DNA from: Plakobranchus ocellatus
Taxonomy: Eukaryota; Mollusca; Gastropoda; Plakobranchidae
Direction of reading: 5' to 3'
Length of the DNA: 20,805 bases
NCBI GenBank assembly: GCA_019648995.1
Contig: BLXT01005065.1
Coordinates: forward strand, 857,023-877,827
The notes under the pieces are model-generated. The model saw only the letters and a list, made by a program, of their open reading frames with translations. It searched no databases and had not been told where the DNA came from. This document shows positions 1 to 10,725 of this stretch, in pieces. The position numbers and the translations under genes are program-made. How positions within the stretch are numbered: the stretch's first letter is position 1; every line of letters starts with the position of its first letter.

Positions 1-2415
1 TATGGATTACTTATTTACAAAATATAGTTCATATTATATACATGTTTTAACTGTTTACGTATGTAGATGTATGCACATATGTATGGCGGCATGGGAAAAC
101 CCGGACAAAGTCGCAAACATCAAAAAGCCACAATCGTCAAAAATAGTCGATCAACCTGAAATCTAAAAAAAAAGAGTTTTTCTCATAATTATTATGAAAG
201 ATTAGCCTTTTATTTAATGTTTCGTGAAATATTAAAGTAAAATTCAACCCAGAAATATGTTTATTATGTGGGTTTTTTTTAGGTATGTATCGTGCAATGT
301 TGCTTAAAATTGTTTTTATTGCGTGTTTATAAGTCTAACATCAGACTTTTTGTGGAAAGACACAGCTGTAACACACCATACTATATCGCATATCAAATGA
401 AAGCTTATGTTTTGCTGTCTTAAAATAAACATAGTGCGCATTAATACAACGAATTGGGAAAAAGTGCGCCTATTGTAAAGCTTCGCATGTTCGTTCACAA
501 ACACACAAAAATGGTCTATTATGAATTTTCTACCTGAAAAAAATTCCTCCAACTAAATACAGGCTGCAAATTATGTTGAGCATATTAATTTTTAAATTTT
601 TAGCAGATTTAATAGATCTACTCTACATCTACATCCAAAGATTTATGAAAGTAACCACGTCAGTATTGATGCAAGAGTAAATATCAAACTAGAATCTAGA
701 TCTATATTTTATTAAAGTCTAAAAACTTGAAATGTTGTTTTCTCAGTTTCACTTAAAAATTTTTTTTTTTGGTCTTTGAAATATCATAACTTTGGCTGTA
801 ATAAAGATAGACAAAAAATTTAAACTGCACTATATGCAGCTAAACCAGACCTTCCATTAGGTACCAATATCTATGTCAAAATCTTACAATTGTCCTGGTT
901 TTCCTGTGCCTCATCACATATATCTGTATTATACACTGTATTAATATCCTATGTTAGTATGTATTTCTATCATCCTAATCGGACATTTGTAATTTTCTCT
1001 CGTCTTCTGACTTAATCTTATCTTGTCTGTTGCTATGTCGGAGTGCGTGAATGTCTTCTTAATATCTTTGTTATAAATATATATTTGTATTATCATTATA
1101 GTTTTTTTATTCCATAAATTTTGGTTTAAAAATCAATGCAAATCCAATGCTATTTGCCGAATTTAAGTGATTTTTGAAATGTATGTTAAGGAAAATATTT
1201 TACCAAGAACAACAATTCCTCTGATATTGTATTAAACTTGCAATGGACTTGATATAAAAAAAAATTTTTAACATTATTGCTTTTCAATCCATTTTTACCC
1301 TGTCCCCATTAAGTTGAAATTATTTTCTAGTTATTAGAAAAAAGAGAAGACTACCATTCATGCAACTTTGAAATGAGTCAAACTTCTTTATAGAAAAAAC
1401 ATAGTAGAGTTGGTAACAAGACAATGACACTTACAAAATAAGCCTTTAACACTTCTTGAAAGTCAAAGAAAGGCACATAGCCAATTTAACTATAAGGAAA
1501 GAAGCTTTCACTGTAAAGCCATTCTCCGATGCATGCAAAATTATTCATACTATTTTTTTAAATAAAGATACTGCTATAGCCTGAAACTGTAATGCCCGAG
1601 TTTTGTAAATGGATATATGTCACAAATAATATCAACCCATTTTAATTCAGTGCCAATATGTCCGGCTTTAAATTCTTAAAGAAACATTTTAAAGAAGGAG
1701 AAAATAAAAACAGATGCAAAATCCTACTTGTTATTTGTGCTAGTCTTGACACTAGCTCTAACAAGTGGGATGTTGTCTACAATATTAACAGCTTTGAGAT
1801 AAATGTTTCTTAAGTACATTGTTCCTCCATTGCAAATCTCAGAAACCTGGAATATTTTATGAATTTGTCTTGGCTATACAAATTTACAATGTATCTTTGG
1901 CTTTGATTCCAAAGCTTAATAAAGGCAGGAATCTTAGAGTATCATACCATCATTTCAAATGTGTAAAATGTGGCATTAAATTTCTTTTTTTTTTTACTAC
2001 TTCAAGACATGCATAGAATTCATACCCGCCTCATTGGGATCATCCAATTAGTAAATCAAGAGGAAAAAATTCGTAATTTAGACCCAAATTTAGTAATAGC
2101 AAAAATGCACTCTTACTGATACTATTGAATATGTTTTCTTTTTTCCCCATGAACAGCCCACGTTAACACTAAGTAATAGTTCCCTCTACATATATATATG
2201 ATCTGTCAGTATTATTATAAAAGGCTTCACGACATCTAGGCTTGACGTTGTGCCCTATCTCCTCCTGGACCGCTCTATACACAGTCTTTATTTTTTTTTG
2301 GACCATAATCTGCCTATCTTAGTGGCGCATTTAGTAAATAAAAACCAAGAAATACTTACCGATTCTAAAAAGTTATATTTTTTACTTCAAGTTAAACAAA
2401 CCTATTTTCAGCAAT
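1..2415. other. AT-rich region without a recognisable gene
   Basis: All open frames here are short, contain no protein motif I recognise and have low-complexity T- or A-rich codons. I see no RNA gene, conserved exon or clear transposon end. Confidence 0.7.
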
Positions 2416-2461
2416 CACACACACAGGCGCGCGCACACACACACACACACGCGCGCGCACC
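2416..2461. repeat. Alternating CA/CG dinucleotide tract
   Basis: CACACACACA, then GCGCGCGCACACAC, then ACACACGCGCGCGCACC form a nearly continuous alternating purine-pyrimidine tract of about 46 bp. One GG step interrupts it at 2426..2427. Such tracts can adopt Z-DNA. Confidence 0.95.
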
Positions 2462-2581
2462 CAATCCAGAAAAACAAAATAATACGTTATGATTTAAAAC
2501 CGCGGCTATGACAAAGAGATTTAAAGCAACATCAAACTATCACATAAAAGTAATAATTCACCTATTTCAAATAAAGCAGGT

Positions 2582-3175
2582 AGATAGACCTATATCTAGG
2601 CCTGCCCTAAACTAAAAAAAACCGTAAGCTTAGTTAAATCATGGGATCGAGATTGATTAGGCCTAGATGGAGATTCAGCCTAGCCTAGAGTCTAAATTTA
2701 GATCTAGCTTCTACTACTTCTAGATTAGATCTCTAGAGTCTGTTTCAATTCATCGGAATCATAGATCAACATCCAAGTTTGATCTTAAATCTAAAAATAG
2801 GTATTTTATTGGAAACTAGAGGCTAGATGTAGATCCAGATCCTGAGTGATAGGCCTAGATCTAGATCTGGGCCTAAATAATCCTTATAAAATTAAATCAT
2901 CTTGATATTGTTGGATCAAGGATCTAATCTAGATCTACGTTAATTACTATTAGGATCCATACGCCTAAATTTGGCAAGTCTTTCCCCAAATTTGGTTCCA
3001 GGATTCTGATTATGGGATGATTCTATATGGCCCAATACCTAAATTTAGAGTAAGGCCCTATCTTGAAATTGTTGATTCACGTTGAGATTATGATTGCATT
3101 TGCAAACCAGAGGTAGTTAAATTCCAATACTAGATCTAAATCTAGCCTAGAGATTGATTTTAGATCTAGAATTGA
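2582..3175. repeat. CTAGATCT-rich low-complexity region
   Basis: AGATCTAG, TCTAGATC, TAGGCCTA and CTAGATTAG variants occur dozens of times without a fixed period, for example around 2700, 2830..2875, 2920 and 3130..3170. Because AGATCT, TCTAGA and TAGGCCTA are palindromic, the region is rich in short inverted repeats. The same words recur in small clusters at about 685..705, 9740..9760, 9830..10000, 13940..13965, 16438..16450 and 19410..19426. No gene is seen here. Confidence 0.85.
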
Positions 3176-5374
3176 GTGTCTCGATAGCTAAAGTTTATTT
3201 CAAACTTTGCGCTCCATCATTGCTACAACAGTGAAAATTTTTACTTAGGCCTCACTTTAATTATCATGGTGATTTTTTTTATAATTACATTTAAATTTTG
3301 AATTGCAGTGAATACAAAAAAAGCTAGGATCTTGAAATTCTCTCTGAGTCAAGAAGTCAACTTCCAGACTTCAGGATCCTGCTCAGACAAGGATAAATTG
3401 AATTGAGGTTGCATCACATAACAGTAACTTAATTTGGTTTACTTTTGCTATGAGTGAAGGACATCACATCTCGAGTTCAAAGGGCATAAATACTGAATAA
3501 ATCATGGCAGCTGCTAGATTAGTTTTCAATTGATTATTGCAGGCCCCAAGCCCTTCAAAATGATAGAATACAAGTTACTCCATTCATCATAGATGACATG
3601 AAATGATCCTCAGTTAAAAATTAAACCTTATTTACGCTGCGTTATGCAAAGCACCTTTGTTTAGTTTATGTTTTTGTTCTGGGATTTTCACTTCATTTGC
3701 GAAAGAATGTCACTTTTTTTGTCTGGCTACAAAAACAGTGATCATTCAACCTCAATAAAGAAATATATTGGAATAAGGCTACATTTCAGGTGACGAATTC
3801 TTTTGTTCCCATTTTGGTTCATGAATTTTTCACTTTTTTTTTCAACCGTTCTTGGCATTTTGTTTACAGCATGTATACCCAAGTTAGTTAGATTATGGTC
3901 CTGTTCAGGTTTAGAGAAATTTGCTTAAAGTCGTAATGTTATAAGATATTCTTCAGCATATAGTTTAAGGCAAACCTTGATTCATATGCTCAAAAATATA
4001 ATTTTTTAAAATCAGTAAGTATTTCATCGTTTTTATTTACTAAATGCGACACTAAGATAGATAAATTATGTTCCGGAAAATGTCAATTTTCATTTCCCGT
4101 TCATTTGAACGGGCAAACATGCTTGTTTAAAATAAACACTTATGATACACATTGTAGTCTTTACATTTACTCAGATTTAGTAGAATGATCACTACTCTAA
4201 GTGATGCTCTGGGTACCAGCCCTTTTCAAGCGTTCCAGCAGCTCTGGCTGTCACTGAACAGAACACAGGCTTGCTGTGCTTTAAAAAAGGCATTTTCATA
4301 GTTTCGTAATCCGATGCATTTTTCGTAATACTAGGAAGGTATGAGAATTCTCGCAATAAAACCAAGCATAATAGATTGTTTTTCAAAGTCAAGAAATAAA
4401 TGATTGGCGTTTTTGTCAAGTAAAGAAGACAGTTTACATATATATATATATATTTCCATTCATAACACCTAAATTTTAAAGACTGTAGCAACTTTTATCA
4501 AATTTTGACTCATGTCCCATTTCTGTATGCGTTCATACGTTCCTTATATAGGTGTTCATAAATGCCTTTACTTAGGTATTTACATTATGTAGTCCTTTAA
4601 AATCTATTTCAAGGAGCAAAGCAAAAATAACAAAAATAATACTGCAATACTTTTTTTCTCAAGGTGCAGCACTAAAAGCACTGATGCCTTCAAAACTTTC
4701 TGTGAGCCATATTTGAGTTTTGACATTGAAAGATTCTGAATTTGTAAAAGTACACATGTATTTATAAAGGTCTATGAAATGATATTCACTTTCCCATCTG
4801 ATCACAAAAGATATTCGCAAGTCTTTGTACATTTCCTGTTAGCCTACTAAATGTATTTAATATCCACTACCACAAATTGTACAAATATTTATACTTTATA
4901 GAGAAGTGGACTGGAGAGAATGAAGTTAAGATTTGGCGAAGAAATGGATCCTCATAGATGTATATATTATCAATTATTTAGAACTTTTTAAAGTGCATTC
5001 TCTCTTCTTAGCCTTTTCTCTCCAGATAAGGTAAGGCCTAGCTTTGTTTCTACAGTATACATCTAAAAAAAAAGTAACAAATGAAATCATCAAGCAACAA
5101 TATTTTTGTTAAAAAAGATGACAACAATCTTTTGTCAGGACAAATGAAAAATTTATTGTCACTGTTCATGAAACAAATATTCAAAACCAAATAATAAGAA
5201 CAGCCCCCACACTTGCTGACACTCTAATGAAAAAAAATTATTGAAAGATAATAATAATAAATAAGCATTGATCCAGAGATCACATTTCCACTTGTCTTCA
5301 ACCTGGTAATGCACACATACCTGTGGATTACAGAAATATACACCATATATCAATTATCAATTTTATACTTCTAT
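3176..5374. other. AT-rich region without a supported gene
   Basis: No protein family is recognised on either strand. A slightly GC-richer stretch at about 4195..4275 (minus strand reads FCSVTARAAGTLEKGWYPEH in one frame) resembles nothing known to me. If COX6C has further 3' UTR exons they could lie here. Confidence 0.6.
4437..4453. repeat. Short (TA)n microsatellite
   Basis: A run of alternating A and T (ACATATATATATATATATA) covers these positions. No gene is associated with it. Confidence 0.9.
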
Positions 5375-5672
5375 TTTATTTCCTCACATTGCAACTGAGT
5401 AAACAAAAAGTTGAGTCATTTAACATAAGTTTGAAAAAATAAATATCAACAAAATGAAGAATTTGGTTTCTTGAACCCTTTTTCTTTCTTCAGCAAACCA
5501 TTCCTGGCCAAAAGGAAGGCCTATTTACCTCTTATGGCCTTGTCTTTTGGCACAGGCTAACCTGTGGTCGGGCTATTGCTTTCTTTCTCTTGTTTTCCTG
5601 CCACTTTTTACTATTTTCTTTAAAAATTCCTTTTCCTTTACCCAGCAAAATCATAGAGCCCAAATCATTGGG
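5375..5672 (-). other. Candidate terminal 3' UTR exon of COX6C (tentative)
   Basis: The donor 15 nt after the COX6C stop implies a downstream non-coding exon. On the minus strand a strong pyrimidine tract and acceptor, GGGGCTTTTTTATTTTCAG, ends at 5673. An AATAAA polyadenylation hexamer lies about 290 nt further on (5380..5375). No conserved coding sequence is seen in between; the short open frame over 5717..5532 spans the acceptor itself and resembles nothing I know. This is an inference from signals alone, and other AG sites in 1..6900 are possible. Confidence 0.22.
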
Positions 5673-6970
5673 CTGAAAATAAAAAAGCCCCTGCAGCAAC
5701 CCCAAAATTCGGGCCATCAGAGCAAGAGGGCGTTAATTTTTTTTTAAAGTTCTTATACTGTTGTTTGTGATTGGATCCACATGAAACTTGGCAACTAACC
5801 TGAAAGATTTTACACTAATGACATGCAAATGTACAAGTGAGTACCATGTATTTAACCGAAAAAGTTTGTTAATTGAAAATTTTGTGAGACGTATTTAAAA
5901 AAATTCGAGGAGTTGCGATTTCTCCGCCTGGCATGCAAGTCATTCATATTTTGTCTATATAACCTTATTCTCTCAAAATTTAAAACCCTTTCGATGCACT
6001 AGTATTTTTTGTGTAATGATTAAAAGAAGCACATTACATCTAAAAATTTGAAACTGCTATTTGGCAGTTGAGCCCTAGGGAAAGGCCGCAACAGTGACAC
6101 GATGATTGATAGTGGTTGCATCCATCAAGATTTTACTTTAAGGAAGGATCTAAATATTTTATGAATCATTTATGTATTACTAAAATAGTTTTAAGTTTAG
6201 CTTGCTTTCATGCATTAACTAGCTGATTTTAACAAGAAAGACTGACTTGAAATATAGCCTACGATATCTTGTCACTTATAAATAAAAGATCATGCCAAAA
6301 ATCTGTTCTACCATCCAAAATATAGCCCTTGAACTCACCCAATATGTGTTGCACTGTCATTAGTTCTACCTAAGATGATATTGTAGCAGCAGGTATTATG
6401 TATAATACCATTGAAGGACATTGAGACATACTTCTGTATTTAATCAAAACAGACTCCTAAAAATATTGTATTTGAAAAAAACATTTAATTTAGTGGCTGC
6501 CACATTATACTTCTTATAGTCAAAAAATGTTCTTTTGATTCACACGTAACACTTCTCTACCTAAAAAATAAAAGCCTACTTACTAGTACTACATGATCCT
6601 AAACATAAAGTTCACCAATGTACTTATTGGATCAATTTTCTTTACTTTCTGTTGATAATGGGCATCAGCAAAAAAAAAAAAATGTAATAAAAACATTGTG
6701 ACCATGTTTTAGCAAAGATAAAAAATGCTGGAAAAATAATGATACCTATAACTCATTTGTCAACCTGGCCAATATTTTTGCCTTTATAGGCCAACACAAG
6801 CATAGCTATTGCATCAAAAATATAATTTTTGTAGGTTGCCCCACATATTTGCTTAAAAATTCACTATGAAGTTGAATATTTTATCCGTAGTGAGAGGAAA
6901 TTTCCATTTAAATTTTTACCACAATGGGAGACTTATGCTTTTTTGAAAGAAAAAACAATTAAATCCTTAC

Positions 6971-7082
6971 CTGATAAACTACATTCTATTTTGTCAAATG
7001 GCCCTCTTCAACCATTTTGTTCACAGAATCAAAAACACCCATCTTCTTCATTCTCTCATAAGATTTATCTGCATCATAGGTG
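6971..7082 (-). other. COX6C: COX6C coding exon B (C-terminus, stop, start of 3' UTR)
   Basis: This 112-bp exon follows the acceptor TTTTTCAG (+ strand 7083..7090). It supplies the last base of Arg-50, then TYDADKSYERMKKMGVFDSV, then VNKMVEEGHLTK-type residues and a TAG stop at 6986..6988. After the stop there are 15 nt and then a strong donor, CAG|GTAAGGAT (6973..6963), so the exon probably ends at 6971. The C-terminal tail after FDSV is a few residues longer than in the human protein. The plus-strand open frame at 6998..7219 is its antisense. Confidence 0.88.
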
Positions 7083-10000
7083 CTGAAAAAAGATATAACG
7101 AAATTTATATTTCTTTATGTAAAAAAAAAACAAATAAACCACTAAATGAAAAAATCAAAGCAAATAATCATGTCATAACTTCTCAGAACAATATTCAAGA
7201 TAACTCGATTTACTTGTAACTAACCTGAGGCTTTAACAGCTAAGTATTATTTTAATACTTAAAACTCATTCACACTGATCAATCAGTAGCCTAATACTGG
7301 CAAAATTTCAATACCTTTTCAAGAAAAGTTAAAACGCATTGTTAATATTTTAAGTGCACTGTGCGCCACTCATTTTGTTGCAAAATTCAAAATTACAAAT
7401 ACATTAAAGTAATTAAATATGCATGTATTTTTACAAATGCTTCTATGACAAAACACACTATAACCTTTTTTCAAAAACTGGAAAGCGTAAAAGGACAAAA
7501 TCTGAATATTTCCCACTTACTACAAGGTTGGGCTTTTTAGAAATTCTGTAATCAAATGAAGTGGGTCAATATTTCAATAAATAGATTAACAATCATCATT
7601 ATCATCTGGTAGGCCTACCTTGTCTGGAACAGACAATAGCCATCATGTTTCTCCACTCAAACCTATTCTCAGTTAACCTTATAAAGTTGTTATTGCTACC
7701 CTTGCCTATTGCCCATGACTTAAGATTTTCAATTAAAGTTATTCTCTGTCTACTTCTACTTCAATCTTTTTGATGATTTGCTAAGTGTTCTAAACCCTTG
7801 TGTCGGCAAATATGACCTAAAAACTGTAGTCGCCTGTGCACCAATTCGTTTGACTTTTTTCTGTCCATGATATATATATTCATCATTCTCCTGATAAACC
7901 ACATCTGTACTGCTTTTTGTTTTTTCCTCTATTTCTTTGTTTATTGACCAACACTCACTACCACACAAAAGTACTGACCATACGTATGTTTTAATAACCC
8001 TTATTTTGGTTTTCATACTAATGTTTTTATTCGCCACTGCCAGTATTGGTTTAATTTTTTGGAATGTATCTTTGGCCATGGCTTTTGTTTTATTTATTTC
8101 ACTTGTGCATTTGCTATCTGATGTTATTCGAGGAACATAGATATTTGGATTTTGTAACTTGTTTGATGTGTTTGCCTTTGTTAACTAGACTGCACTTGGA
8201 GTTAGAGGATTTCTTTGAGATAACCATGCATTCCATTTTCTTTACATTCAGAGACAGGCCCATTCTTTTGCTCTCTAAAACTACACCATCAAGTAGTTTT
8301 TGGATTTGATTGCCTGATTCAGCTATTAAAACTGTATCATCTGCATACAAGGGATTAACAATAATTACCTCAAAAGTTTAAAATAACTCACTTTGTCATG
8401 AGAATCATTTAAAACAAAGTTAGTAAGTTGCGGTTGGGCACGATTGACTTAAAACTGCAAATTCTTCAAAAGAGGGGTGAAAAGAACTATTCAATTCTTA
8501 ATAGGTACAGAACTTTCTATGTCATTAATATTAATGGATATTTTGTGCAAAATACAATTATTAAACAATGGTAATTTTTACTTGTTTTTTTTTTTTTTTT
8601 TAATACATCAATTTATATAATTATATATCAATTTTAACTCAGTGTTTTGGACTTCCACAACCCTCCTCACGTTGTTCTTCCACAAAGACTCACATGCACA
8701 AATATATGAAACATATTTTTTTTTTTTCCTTTAGAGGTTGCAAAAATATATAAAATTAGTCATAGTTGATGTCTTTTTTTTTTTTTTTCAAAAAACGTAA
8801 TAAAAATACAATCTATCTTCAAACTCACAAAATAATATGATGACGGAACTGGGATAAAGATATTTAAGGAGTTCCTATACATAAATGCAAGTTAAGCTTA
8901 TATGAAGCTCAGCAGTCATGTCTACAATACGAATTTCTGACTGGTTTATCCCGAGTGCCTATTATCATATAAACATGGAACTTAAAGGCCAAAGTAAATC
9001 AATTTTAAGAGAAAATTGTGTAGAAAGTTATAGGGTAAATAAAAATCTTGCAAATAACAGTCATAGAGATAATATCAAACCTGGAAACAACTTTTTTTTT
9101 TTTACATTGCATACCAAGATTGATGTTAACCCTATCCATACAGGTGGGGTAACTTTGTTACCCCAAGGCTTGTTTTTAATCATTTAAAAATACTTAAAAT
9201 TACGAAGTGTCTAGGTAGACCCCAATTGGGGACTACGTAGTCATGGTGGCTAGGTGCTCCCCAGAAATATTGGTCTACTCCTCTTTGCCCCTGGTTGAAT
9301 TTTGTAAGGAAGTGTAAATGGGTTAAATGGGTTGGTCCAATGCTTCCCAGAGGATACAGTGGAGAGACAGGAGTTTAGCTTTTACTGTTGGACAAGCTTT
9401 TAAAAGCTTCTCTGAATTTACACATCTGTTAAAGAAAGAGAAGAAAAACTGTTTGAGCGCATTGTACTAGGCCAGGGCAGCGAGCTGGTCAGCTATGCCA
9501 ACTAGTGGTTGAAAGGTCTGAAGCACGCAGATTATCTTGTGTACAGAAAAGTAACATTCAGGTAAGTCAAGTGTCAAGAAACAAGAGAAAAACTGTTTGA
9601 GCGCCTTGTAATAGGCCAGGGCAGCGAGCTGGTCAGCTATGCCAACCAGAGTTTGAAAGGTCTGAAGAACGCAGATTATCACGTGTACAGAAAAGTAACA
9701 TTCAGGTAAGTCGAGTGTCGAGAACCAAGTTGAACTTAGAACCTAGATCTAAATCTAGTCCTTTTGATCGTAAAATTAAGATAGATAGTGGTGTGCAATC
9801 TATGTTCTATGTATGAATAATGATGTAGACTCTAGCCTAGACTTAGATTAGATATAGGGGCATACATCTTTGTAACATTTGGGTAATTTAATGTCAAGAG
9901 CCAAATCGAACTTAGAACTTAGATCTTCATCTATTTTTTTCATTGTAAAATTAATATATAGATAGTGATATACAATCTAGACTAGAATCTAGATATTGTA

Positions 10001-10694
10001 ACATTCAGATAGGTACGCCAGGTCTGAGGCTTGAGAGGCGCCTAAGTCTATGACACTGTATGTTGCTATTTTGCAGATGCAAGCATGAAGCCTAAGGTCA
10101 TTTCAAGCCAAGGGGCACATTAAAGCAGTCGAACTAAGTGATTTTTTTTTTTATTTTACTTGAACAGGATTACTCTCATCTCTCGATTTTATACCTGGCG
10201 AGGCAGGAACTGAAATGTCAAAAAAAAACTAAATGACGCATTTTATGATTTTGATTTTTCTCTTGTGAAGTTAGCGTTGCTCGCTTCTCGTTTCAACCCT
10301 ATGTCTGTCTTTTATTCTTTTTTAACTACCAATATTGCAATAGAATTTCGCAGAAATCACTTCCAACTGAGAGTGTCCGGGGTATATAAACAAACAGATT
10401 CTAGGACTATAGATCTAATTAGAAAACATGGTACCAGGTGTACATTTTGCAATGTCTCCCCTTTGCAAAAGACTTTGAGGAAGGTCATTGTGTTGCACGA
10501 GTTGATAAGAGGTTGGAGGAATGGAGAGAATGTGGAAGTTGAGGACCGATTGCAGATTGAGGATGAAGTGGCTGATGTTTTTGATATCCCTGTTGTGGGA
10601 CACTGGGAGATAGTGCTGGTGTTTATGTCCCTGATGGAGAGAGAGGTATTGTTGATGTCCTTGATGTAGAGAGTGCTGTTTTGATGTCTTTGAT

Positions 10695-10725
<31 letters not shown>

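Noticed and set aside
2250-2492. Plus-strand open frame ending in a His/Ala/Thr repeat
   Set aside because: The end is a translation of the CA/CG microsatellite and the start has no recognisable similarity.
4192-4491. Minus-strand open frame with TARAAGTLEKGWYPEH
   Set aside because: It suggested a conserved C-terminus, but I could not tie it to a family, it has no convincing splice sites, and its upstream half is a TA-repeat translation.
6998-7219. Plus-strand open frame of 73 residues
   Set aside because: It is the antisense of COX6C exon B extended into A-rich intron.
7937-8309. Two plus-strand open frames with hydrophobic, membrane-like composition
   Set aside because: They are antisense to the LINE reverse transcriptase; the hydrophobic look comes from T-rich codons.
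9467-9682. Minus-strand open frame with an internally repeated sequence
   Set aside because: The internal repeat is the antisense of the duplicated FAR1-domain exon.
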